A stretch of 64,000 nucleotides of DNA, from the NCBI RefSeq assembly GCF_040802235.1, contig NC_133172.1, positions 32,259,738 through 32,323,737 on the forward strand, in the 5' to 3' direction. Below the pieces are notes generated by a model. That model was not told where the DNA came from. It searched no databases and was given only the letters and a program-made list of their open reading frames with translations. The DNA is from Manis javanica (Eukaryota > Chordata > Mammalia > Pholidota > Manidae). Shown piece after piece: positions 56,788 through 64,000 of the stretch. Both the position numbers and the translations under genes were made by a program. Within the stretch, counting starts at the first letter, position 1. Every line of letters starts with the position of its first letter.

Positions 56788-57290
56788 ACTTCCATTTTCC
56801 CCACATCTGCCACCACCCCTAATCCACACTCTACTCAATACAGCAGCCAGTCATACCAGATCACAATTCTCTAATGGCTCCCATCTCCCTTGAGTAAAGG
56901 TGAAGCCCTGGCCAAGGCCTCATGATTTTGCCTCATCATCACCTTTCAGCCTCATCTGCCTCTCTCTTTCACACACATTCCCCCAATCTGTGCTTCAAAG
57001 CCACTGGCCTCCTTATTCCCAAAGCATTCATAGTATGCTCCCACCTCAGGGCCTTTGCACTTGCTGTCCCCTCTATGTGGAGCTGCTCTCCCCTGGCATC
57101 CTTATGGTTCTTGTCCTTATTTTTAAGTCTTTGCTCAAAGGTTATCCTCTGACAACCTCCACATAAAATTGTAATCCCTCCCTGGTTATTGCTTTTCTGT
57201 TTCCCACTTGATTTTTCCCACAGACACACTATACATTTCACTGATTAATTTTTGTCTGTTCTGTTAACATAAGATCCTTGTGTAAATTAC
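56788..57290 (+). mobile_element. L2 LINE (part 2, 3' UTR)
   Basis: Resumes with acagcagccagtcataccag, ctctaatggctcccatctcc, gggcctttgcacttgctgtc and the ...cataagatccttg 3' end. With part 1 it makes about 1.0 kb of L2. Confidence 0.88.
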
Positions 57291-58719
57291 ACCTTCAAAA
57301 AATCTTGTTTGAATGACTTAATTAGTAAAAGAGAAAACACCTTTATTTCTCTGGTCCCTTCTGCTTCCCCAGTATTGCTACTTAATGAAGAGGTAACTTA
57401 TATAATGAGAGCAGCTACTGAGAAGGCTTAACTTTCTAGAGCCTCAAAATTGGTCTATAGACCAGCAATGCAGGTTATCAGATACCACTCTGGATTGCAT
57501 TTTAAAATGATCCCAGTGGGTTCACATGCACATTAGATTCCAAGGGACCCTCATGTAGGCTATGAGACCCTGGCCCAAGAAAGGGAGGCCAAGGCTTTCT
57601 CAGGGACCCAAGGTCAGAACTCAGGGACAGAACTAATGAAGCCCAGGGCTGGGAACAGGCAGGATCAGGAGCCAAAATAGTCTGTCTGGCTGTGTGTCTC
57701 TCTGGCTGGTTTGCTCTCTCTACTTCTCCATGACTTCTCCTACTCCTGCTTCTTTCTGTGTGTTTATCAGCCCGTATGGACCCCAAACAGCTATTCCAGC
57801 CCTTGGACTAGGGAGCCCTTCAGCTTCAGAGACCACCAGCAAGTGAACCCTAGGCCCGGGGCCTCTCAATTCAAGTTCTGCAATGGGGATCCTGATTGGT
57901 TAGGCTCATGGGTCAAGCATCCCATCAGTTGTAACTAAGGAATGAAGGGGTCATGTGATACCAACATGGCAGCAGGGCCACTCTGAAACTGTATTCTGTA
58001 GGATGGAAGGAAGAGGTGGTAGCAGCGGCAAAGACAGGGGTGGAGAAGGAGGTGGAGGTAGCTAAGCTAGAAGGCAAGGCAGGTGAGGTGGGCAAACTGT
58101 GAGCTACAGTGATGCTGTTCCTTCTTGCCTGGAACTGTGGCTTTAAGAAGCCTGTGGCCTTAAGGACCTTGTGCAGAGTAGGTGTCCAAATGCTCAGAGG
58201 CCTAGAGATGCACGAATATATCCTGAGACATGTTAAGTGCACACCACAGGTACACGTGGGTGTACTACTCCAGGGAGATTTCCCACGCTGGCTCTGTCCT
58301 CACTGCACTTTCCTTCCTGCCACCCTGCTTTGCTAGGTCCCTGGATTTACTGCTACTCAGCCTCTCGGATTGGAAGGATCCTTAGAAGCCTTCAATCTAG
58401 CACTCAAAGTGTGTTCGCTGAGCATTCGTTATCATTTGAACAACCTAAAATGGCTTCCCTGGTCCAGTGAGTTTGAAATTCTGCTTAGGACGCCCTCCCC
58501 TTGGAGAATCGCACAGCTTCGATGCTCACCGAAAGTTCCGACAAGTCCTGTAGAAAAGGAACTTGTCTCTCTTTGGCTAAGCCAGGGCTGCCCAAAGTTT
58601 CCTCAAAGCCCTTTCTTTCACATAGTAACAGCATCTAGCAACTCTGGTGTTCTGTGGAACCCATTCTGGGGAATGCTGATTGACCCTTTCATTTTCTCAA
58701 GGTGCAGATTGAATGTGGA
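57291..58719. other. Mostly unassigned
   Basis: 57470-57545 resembles the end of a MER5-group element (gcattttaaaatgatcccag, cacatgcacattagattcca). The rest is unique. Confidence 0.35.
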
Positions 58720-58930
58720 GATTACAGTTTGACTGCATGTAACTGAAAAAACAAGGGCTTGAAAAGATGGGAATTTATTTCTCCCTTCTGTAAAAGAACC
58801 ATGACTGGAAGGGCTTCACAGATGAGCTGGCCAGAGGGCAGAGAGGCAGGGCCTGGAGGATAGCAAGACCTCACAGGGAGCATCATGATGAAGCCAGTCC
58901 TACAGATATCTGTGTTGGGCCTTTCTGATT
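58720..58930 (-). repeat. Possible old LTR-like repeat
   Basis: gcatgtaactgaaaaaacaa and ggaatttatttctcccttct resemble reversed LTR-like text; unassigned. Confidence 0.3.
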
Positions 58931-59464
58931 CCTTCATTCTGTCCTGTGTCACTAACCCAGGGACATGGTTATGATTTTGCTAAGGTTTGGAATAACAGAG
59001 GGTGATTCCAGCATACAGCTGAATAGGTGTCAACTGCCAATTGCATATTATCCTGAAAAGTAATTGACTGCCCTCCACCTCACTGATTGCCCCTTCTTAG
59101 GCCCTTATTTATCTCTTTCTTCTCATTCTCTCTATTTTTCCCTGCCACCCTTTTCTTTCCTTTCATGGTTGCCATCTCCAAAATTCCTGTGATTTTTTCA
59201 TACAGAATAATTTAGCTCTCCATTGCTCACCCAAACAAGGCTTGCAGGACACTTAGCAATGCCAAAACTCACTAGGGATGTGTGGAATGAAGCCATTCCA
59301 GGGTCCTAGGGCAGCCAGAAGAGACTTGGATATTAATTTTTTCTTTAGGATGTCCCAGACCATATTCTTGGCAGCCCTTCCCCTGTCTTTGGGCTACAAC
59401 ACAACCCAGGTGGAGGTGGGGCTGGGTGGGTTCCTCTCATTCCACATAGAGCACCTGAGTACTG
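58931..59464. other. Unassigned
   Basis: Pyrimidine-rich run at 59100-59165. No element recognised. Confidence 0.4.
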
Positions 59465-59690
59465 CATAAAGCAATGTGAGTCAGACAATACCCCTGCCTC
59501 AAGGAGCCCTCAGAATCTAGGAGGAAAATTTTGCCCCATCATTAAAACATAAGGAGTGCTAAGTGGGGACCTTGGCTATGCAGAGCGGTCAGAGCTCCTC
59601 AGGTTGGAAGGTCAAGGAGGGCTTCTCCTGGGAAGTGGCATTTGAAGGGGGCCAGATCAGATGGCTTAACTTGGGGACGAGTGTGGGGGT
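59465..59690 (-). repeat. L2 LINE 3' region
   Basis: tgcctcaaggagccctcaga, gagggcttctcctgggaagt, ggcatttgaagggggccaga. Confidence 0.75.
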
Positions 59691-60604
59691 GGTTAACCAG
59701 GGTGATGTGTTTAAAAAAACAAAACGAAACAGAAAAAACCTTTCCCGCTCTACGTCTAACAGATTTCACCTAAGCCAGCCTTGCTAAATCTCAAGCCCCA
59801 TGAAACCCGTTTGTTATAATCTCTCTCTCTTATCTCTTCTTTGCCTTCCTTTCCCATTCTCCTCCCCCAAAGGATGGGAAATCTTCAAAGAAAAAGATGT
59901 GTCACTGTTAAGTATTCAGCCCAAAAGTGGGCCAGATAAATTATTAAAACACATAAAAAGACAGTGAGTTGTGGGACAGGAAGCCAGTGGAGGCCGAAGT
60001 GCCACCCCAGGTGGACGGTGGGCTGGTGGCCCCTGGGGACCCCCTCCTCAGAGCCCTGGACAGGCTAAGATTTCACCATGAGGCCCACCTCTCTGGCTCC
60101 TTGCCCCAGGTCCAAGTTGGTGGGGATGGGCCGCGGGTGTCAAGATTCCGACAGCCGTGAAGTCCCTGGTGCCTGCTGGGCTGGGAAGGGCCAGGTTGTG
60201 GGTGGAGGGGCCCTATGTGTCTGGGCTGGACATTTGGGATTTACTTCCCCCAAGACTCAAACTGGGAACTGCAGAGTGTTAGTTTTTGCTTTTATCTGTT
60301 TTTGAACTGTAAAAAGAAATTCCCAAGGGGAAGAGGGGATACTTCTTTCTCATGAAAGAAGAAAGCCATGGCCAGTTTAAGAAGTAACCAACTTTATAGG
60401 CACTGTGAGAAAGAACGCTCAGAGGTTTGCTTTGACCGAGATGCACCCTGGCATGGGTGGGGGAGGTGTGAGTAGAGACAAACAGCAACCTCCACCGAAT
60501 TCCATTTCTTTCGGAGGCGTCTGCAGGTACGCTCCCACTCTATGCAAACACTCAAAAGCACCCCCTCTGTCCTACTCCTGCTCTGCCTTTTCATTTTCTT
60601 ACAT
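59691..60604. other. Mostly unassigned
   Basis: A-rich run at 59712-59745. 59880-59960 has AT-rich enhancer-like texture (ccagataaattattaaaaca). No gene. Confidence 0.35.
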
Positions 60605-60770
60605 ATTAACATTTTGGGCTGGATAATTCCTTGTTTGGTGTTGGATGGTGGTGGCTGTCCTGGGTAGTGTACGGTGTTTAGCAGCAACTCTGGCCTGTAC
60701 TTGCTGGATGCCCTCTGACATAGCCAAATGTTCCCTGGAGGGGCAAATTGCCCTCAGGTGAGAACCACTG
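60605..60770 (-). mobile_element. MER20, hAT-Charlie DNA transposon
   Basis: Reversed MER20: cattttgggctggataattc, tgtttagcagcaactctggc, aaatgttccctggaggggca, ending agaaccactg. The right terminal repeat is preserved. Confidence 0.9.
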
Positions 60771-60779
60771 CTATATTTG

Positions 60780-60970
60780 GTGTTGCCTTCTAACCTACCA
60801 CACTATTTGCTCATTCATTGTATTTATTGTTTCTTGTCTGTCTTCTTCCCAGTAGAGTGTGAGCTCCATGAGAGTGGGAATTGTCTGTTTTGGACACTGG
60901 TATATCCTATGTGCCTAAAACAGTGTTTGTCACACAGCTGGCCCTTCATCAATCTTTGTTTCCACATGGG
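60780..60970 (+). repeat. L2 3' end
   Basis: cagtagagtgtgagctccat, gagagtgggaattgtctgtt, aaacagtgtttgtcacacag. Confidence 0.82.
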
Positions 60971-61024
60971 GGACTCTCTATAATGGTGGAATGTGAAGTC
61001 TGGATTGTGTTGGGATGGCCTGAT

Positions 61025-61245
61025 GTGGTGGTGCAAACAGCATAGGCAATGGAATCAACAGGCTTGGATTCAGTTCTTCCCCAGGTCATTGACTAGCTGT
61101 GTGACCTTGGGCAAGTGGCTTCACCTCTCTGAGCCTAGTAGGTCCCCTCTTTTGCAGAATATTCAAGAGCCTGCATCAGACAGTGGTTGTGAGGGCTATC
61201 CATGACTTTGGACAATGATGGGCATATAATAGGGTTGGATAAAGA
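61025..61245 (+). repeat. MIR SINE
   Basis: ggcttggattcagttcttcc, ctagctgtgtgaccttgggc, ttcacctctctgagcctagt. Confidence 0.88.
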
Positions 61246-61471
61246 ATGGCAATATAAAATGGACAGTAACAATATTGTGGGGGCTCCTAGCACCCCTCAA
61301 ATGAAACTAGCCTACTCGCAGCATTAATGTACCTGCTTATTCATCTTCATTTCCACCAAAAAGCATGGGTCAAAAAGGACATTTGGAGGACAGAAGCAAG
61401 ACACTGCTGAAGTGATTTATACCTCTGGCTGGGCATGCAATTCCCCAATGTCCTTTTGATACATGTAGATG
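61246..61471. other. Unassigned
   Basis: No recognised element. Confidence 0.4.
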
Positions 61472-61760
61472 CTCCAGAGCTGTGATGTCCAGGACAGTAG
61501 CCACCAGCCACAGCCGGCTACTAATCACTTGTAGTGTGGCTAGTCTGGGTTGAGATGTGCTATAAAAGTAAAATACACAGCAGATTTTAAATATGGAAAA
61601 TAAAGAATGTAAAATACCTCATCATATGTTGAAATCAGAGTATTTTTGGTATATTGGATTAAATAAAATGTTATTAAAATTAATGTTTCTTCTTTACTAA
61701 AAAAAAGTGGCTACCAGACATATGTATTAAGCACATTATCTTTCTATTGGGGCCCTAAAG
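61472..61760 (+). mobile_element. Old DNA-transposon-like repeat
   Basis: tagccaccagccacagccgg, tgtagtgtggctagtctggg, atgttgaaatcagagtattt, attggattaaataaaatgtt. A familiar mammalian repeat with similar ends, probably a non-autonomous DNA element; name uncertain. Confidence 0.6.
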
Positions 61761-61784
61761 CAAGGCAAAAGGGGCAGAATTGAA

Positions 61785-61850
61785 CCTCCATTTTACAGAT
61801 CATAAAACAGAGGCTCACACAGAGTTAGGTCTAAGGGGCTGAACCGGTCT
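61785..61850 (-). repeat. MIR fragment
   Basis: tccattttacagatcataaa, acagaggctcacacagagtt. Confidence 0.6.
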
Positions 61851-61859
61851 CCTCTATCC

Positions 61860-62434
61860 CAGTATTAGAATTTTCTCATGCTCTGGCTGTCGGCTACAAG
61901 GACGAACTTAAGAGGCCCACGGTGTCCCCAGGAGAGCAGGCATCTCTCTGAGAACCACAGAGGTGGGGTGGAACCCCTTGATGTCGCCCTCCCCTCCGCA
62001 GAGACCTCCGCAGACAAAACAAACAAGCCCTTGGGTCTAGCGAACTGCAACGGGGAGCGGAAACCAAGGAAGATCAAAGACCCAGCAGTTACCCCCTTCC
62101 GTGAGCGCTGCTGGCAGCGAGCCCCGACCCTGGCGAGCACCCACGGGCTCCTGGGATGGGGGGATCCGAGCGACTGATGGCAGCTCCTGACTTTCGGACA
62201 CTTGTAGCCACCACGAGTGGGCTAGGCCCATAACTGGCCAGAGGGGCAGCCAGGGCTTCTCCTTGATTTCCAAATCAAAACCTAGAGGAGCGGGAAGTGG
62301 GGTGAGGGCGCATGGGGCCTGTAATAAGTTAACACTTTTGGCAAAAGTCAGGTCTTGGGAAGATTCGGGGGGTGGGGGTGGGGCGGGGCGCAACGCAGCA
62401 GGCGCGCAGCAGATGACAGCACCCAGACTGCATA
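61860..62434. promoter_or_regulatory. NKD1 promoter-proximal region
   Basis: Repeat-free and moderately CpG-rich, with a LEF1-like site (62071-62080) and a G-rich GC-box run at 62370-62390. Likely part of the proximal regulatory region. Confidence 0.4.
62071..62080 (-). promoter_or_regulatory. LEF1-like site upstream of NKD1
   Basis: AGATCAAAGA on the + strand is close to the LEF1/TCF7 matrix consensus (AGATCAAAGG). It lies about 950 bp upstream of the NKD1 ATG, in a moderately CpG-rich stretch free of recognised repeats. Confidence 0.4.
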
Positions 62435-62480
62435 TCCTCTCCCCACCTCAGTTTCATCACCTGTAAATTGGAGCATCTGA
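62435..62480 (+). repeat. MIR core fragment next to the CpG island
   Basis: ccacctcagtttcatcacct, then gtaaattggagcatctgag. Confidence 0.6.
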
Positions 62481-62775
62481 GTCCAGCTATGCCCGCTTCG
62501 ATGAAAAATAGAGTGGGTGGGGGGAGAGGGGGTGAAAACACACTACTGTTAGGGAGAGGAGCGGTTGTTCTGGAGAGGGTAGGACCCAAGCGTATATCTA
62601 ACCCAATAAGCCTCCTGGCCAGAGCTCCGCCACTCCTCTGTCCCAGGCGTGGGTCTCTAGCCCGGCCGGAGACTGCAGCCTGGAGGGGGGCGCTGTGTAG
62701 CGTTGGGCAGCGCCTGCCCCACCCCGCCCGCAGCCGCGCCCCGCCCCCGGCCCGCCTCCTCCACCGCCCGCCTCG

Positions 62776-62784
62776 CCTTTGATG
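62776..62784 (+). promoter_or_regulatory. TCF/LEF consensus site in NKD1 core promoter
   Basis: CCTTTGATG matches the strict TCF/LEF consensus SCTTTGATS. It sits 11 bases before an NF-Y type CCAAT and about 240 bp upstream of the start codon. The family is a known Wnt target, so a direct beta-catenin/TCF input here is plausible. Motif only; occupancy is not shown. Confidence 0.5.
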
Positions 62785-62794
62785 CACCGCGCCC

Positions 62795-62804
62795 GGCCAA
62801 TGGG
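62795..62804 (+). promoter_or_regulatory. NF-Y type CCAAT box
   Basis: GGCCAATGGG inside the NKD1 CpG island. Its position, roughly 60-120 bp before the inferred start region, is typical of CCAAT boxes in TATA-less promoters. Confidence 0.55.
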
Positions 62805-62987
62805 CGCGCGGGGAGGCGCGGGCCGCGGCGGCGGGCCGAGGGCTCGGCTTGCCCCGGCGTCAGTCGGGCTGCGGCGACGGCGGCAGGAGCGCGTCTAGGC
62901 GCAGCCTCGGGCTCGGCTCTGCTCAGGGGTTGCGCCGGGACGAGGAGAGCAAGGCGCGGCAAGCCGCAGGGCCCGCGGGCTGGACGC

Positions 62988-62996
62988 ATGGCTTAG
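62988..62996 (+). other. Minimal two-codon uORF in the NKD1 leader
   Basis: ATG GCT TAG lies 28 nt upstream of the NKD1 start, in a different frame. The context is C at -3 and G at +4, so initiation would be moderate at best. Such start-plus-stop elements can lower initiation at the main ATG. Whether it is transcribed depends on the TSS, which I place further upstream by position within the CpG island. Confidence 0.6.
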
Positions 62997-63024
62997 GGAC
63001 GGCCCCGCCCGCTGCGCCCCCAGC

Positions 63025-63049
63025 ATGGGGAAACTTCACTCCAAGCCGG
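63025..63049 (+). CDS. NKD1: NKD1 coding exon 1 (25 coding nt)
   Basis: Encodes MGKLHSKP plus the first base of an Ala codon. The donor follows at 63050 and reads G|gtcagt. The start was chosen because it gives the conserved NKD N-terminus and has a strong Kozak context (agcATGg). An upstream ATG at 62988 opens only a two-codon uORF in another frame. Confidence 0.95.
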
Positions 63050-64000
63050 GTCAGTGTCCCCGCCCGCTCGCCGGCCCCCTGGGCCCCAGTCGCCCTCGCC
63101 CCCGCGATTGCTAACTCTCTGCCTCTGCTTTCTTTCCGGCTCCTGTCCCCGCCGCCGCCGCGCGCGATGTGCCTGCAGCCGCCGTGTGCAAGCGCAGGGA
63201 GAGCCCGGAAGGTAGGGGCGTGCGGGGCACGGACCCGGGGATGGACGGGGAAGCACCGCGGACCGCGGCGGGATGGCCTAGCCCGCGGGATCTTATTACC
63301 AGAGCCACCCCCACCCCCAGCTCCGGTCATCAGTCTCATAAACCCGCTCCTGGAGCAGCCTTCGTGTCCCTTCCTCTGTACCACCTACCCCCTTCCCGCC
63401 GTCCGGTGCTCTCTCTTCTGACCCCCCAACCCCCCATCTCGCGGTCCCCGCCCTCCACACCCACTGCGCCCCCTTTAAGGCTCCCTAGCCCCTTCCCACA
63501 AGATCCTGCCCCTCTATTTCTGGCCCGCAGCCCCCTCTCCCAAGATCTTGACTTCTGCGCCCACTGGTTCCCTCTCCTGACCCTTACTTCCCCCCTTTCC
63601 TTCGCCCGTGCTCCTGCGCCCCTCTTCCTACTCTTACACCTCTCCTCCGGAGTCTGGGCCTCCGGCGCTCGCTCTTCTGATCTCAGACCCTTTCTCCCCG
63701 GGCACTGCGGCCCCCCTGGGTCACTGCCCTTGGGGCCTCGCCGAACCGCGTCCCCTGATTACTGCTTCCCTCTCTCGGATTGTGTTCCCGCTCTCAACCC
63801 CTCCCGGTCCCCGCCGCCTCCGCCGCGCCGCTCCTTTCCTCCTCTCTCGGGTAACTTTCAGCCCAGGGTCCAAACTCAGGGACTTCGTGTCGTCCCCGCC
63901 CCAGGTGACAGCTTCGCCGTGAGCGCTGCCTGGGCTCGGAAAGGCATCGAGGAGTGGATCGGGAGGCAGCGCTGTCCGGGCGGCAGCTCTGGACCCCGGC
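63025..64000 (+). CDS. NKD1: NKD1, naked cuticle homolog 1 (5' part, spliced, runs off window)
   Basis: Join 63025-63049, 63179-63211, 63905-64000 (continues beyond the window). The spliced reading begins MGKLHSKP, continues AAVCKRRESPEG and then DSFAVSAAWARKGIEEWIG, which I recognise as the N-terminus of mammalian NKD1. The family binds Dishevelled through an EF-hand-like region (encoded further downstream, not in this window) and dampens canonical Wnt signalling as a feedback inhibitor. Gly2 after the initiator Met, with Ser at position 6, fits an N-myristoylation signal; myristoylation is established for the paralogue NKD2. The start ATG has A at -3 and G at +4, a strong Kozak context. Only 51 complete codons are present, out of a protein I recall as about 470 residues. 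Near the window edge the peptide reads PGGSSGPR, where I recall PGGVSGPR in human; that comparison is from memory. The promoter is a CpG island without a clear TATA box. Confidence 0.96.
63179..63211 (+). CDS. NKD1: NKD1 coding exon 2 (33-nt micro-exon)
   Basis: Preceded by ctgcag and followed by gtaggg. The last base of exon 1 plus CC completes Ala, and the exon then encodes A-V-C-K-R-R-E-S-P-E and the first base of Gly. Intron 1 is only 129 bp (63050-63178). The basic KRRESPEG stretch is shared, as I recall, with NKD2. At 33 nt the exon is small enough to be missed by gene finders. Because its length is a multiple of three, skipping it would keep the frame and remove 11 residues. Confidence 0.94.
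63905..64000 (+). CDS. NKD1: NKD1 coding exon 3 (partial, cut by window end)
   Basis: Follows a ccccag acceptor, and GT completes the Gly codon started in exon 2. It encodes DSFAVSAAWARKGIEEWIG, then RQRCPGGSSGPR, and ends one base into the next codon at the window edge. Intron 2 is 693 bp (63212-63904), very C-rich and with many CpGs in its first half. Confidence 0.94.

Larger units (their letters stand above)
62640..63900. promoter_or_regulatory. NKD1 promoter CpG island
   Basis: CpG-dense DNA covering the promoter, exon 1, the 129-bp intron 1, exon 2 and part of intron 2. It has several GC boxes of ccgcccc type around 62720-62750, an NF-Y type CCAAT (GGCCAATGGG) at 62795-62804, and no convincing TATA box near the likely start sites. 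A broad, TATA-less CpG-island promoter is expected for NKD1. The transcription start probably lies between about 62830 and 62920, but the sequence alone cannot fix it. Confidence 0.85.

Noticed and set aside
62849..63421. 190-codon open frame across NKD1 exon 1
   Set aside because: It is in a different frame from the NKD1 start and reads through GC-rich promoter and intron sequence. The spliced reading from 63025 gives the recognisable NKD1 N-terminus.
1..64000. tRNA, rRNA, CRISPR array, bacterial operon or phage features
   Set aside because: None seen. Composition, repeats and splice structure are those of a mammalian nuclear genome.

Overview
The window is vertebrate, and clearly eutherian mammal, nuclear DNA. 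It contains one protein-coding gene, and only its 5' end: NKD1 (naked cuticle homolog 1) on the + strand, starting at 63025 and running off the right edge. Its first three coding exons can be read with correct GT/AG junctions. Most of the rest (about 62 kb) is the upstream flank: relics of old transposable elements, two CpG islands, a few tandem repeats, and unique stretches with no recognisable gene.

The repeats are nearly all of ages shared by placental mammals: MIR, L2, L1M-type LINE-1 pieces, MLT1-type (ERVL-MaLR) LTRs, hAT-Charlie elements (MER5A, MER20 and others) and a Tigger1 derivative. I found no Alu, which is very unusual for 64 kb of simian DNA, and no rodent B1/B2, carnivore, ruminant, pig or horse SINE that I could recognise. 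The NKD1 exon 3 peptide also seems to differ from the human one as I remember it. I therefore favour a non-primate placental mammal but cannot name the species. In human, NKD1 lies at 16q12.1 with BRD7 upstream and SNX20-NOD2-CYLD downstream, so this window probably corresponds to the BRD7-NKD1 interval (recalled, not tested).

Layout. 1-6.98 kb: old repeats and a GT/GA microsatellite. 6.98-7.52 kb: an orphan CpG island with a perfect CRE and three CTTTGA-type (TCF/LEF-like) cores. 8.33-8.58 kb: a 42-bp minisatellite of six diverged units. 9.6-11 kb: L1 relics. 15-16.5 kb: an L1M broken by a later insertion. 18.2-19.2 kb: a Charlie element broken by an MLT1 LTR. 20.2-21.3 kb: an L1M broken by MIR and L2 pieces. 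21.3-23 kb: three copies of one LTR-like family. 24.8-25.6 and 37.6-38.5 kb: further L1. 39.2 kb: MER5A. 45.2-45.8 kb: a Charlie relic with transposase remnants. 49.2-49.7 kb: MLT1. 53.3-53.8 kb: Tigger1 derivative. 55.9-57.3 kb: an L2 split by a solo LTR. 60.6 kb: MER20. 62.4-64 kb: NKD1 promoter, CpG island and first exons.

NKD1 is a feedback inhibitor of Wnt signalling and is itself induced by Wnt in several systems. The most useful regulatory observations are therefore TCF/LEF-type motifs near the promoter (62071-62080, 62776-62784) and in three upstream segments (about 7.2, 41.8 and 55.0 kb). About two matches to a strict 9-base TCF consensus are expected by chance in 64 kb, so these are hypotheses. 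I saw no tRNA, rRNA, CRISPR array, intact transposase or reverse transcriptase gene, and no clear sign of a new gene system.
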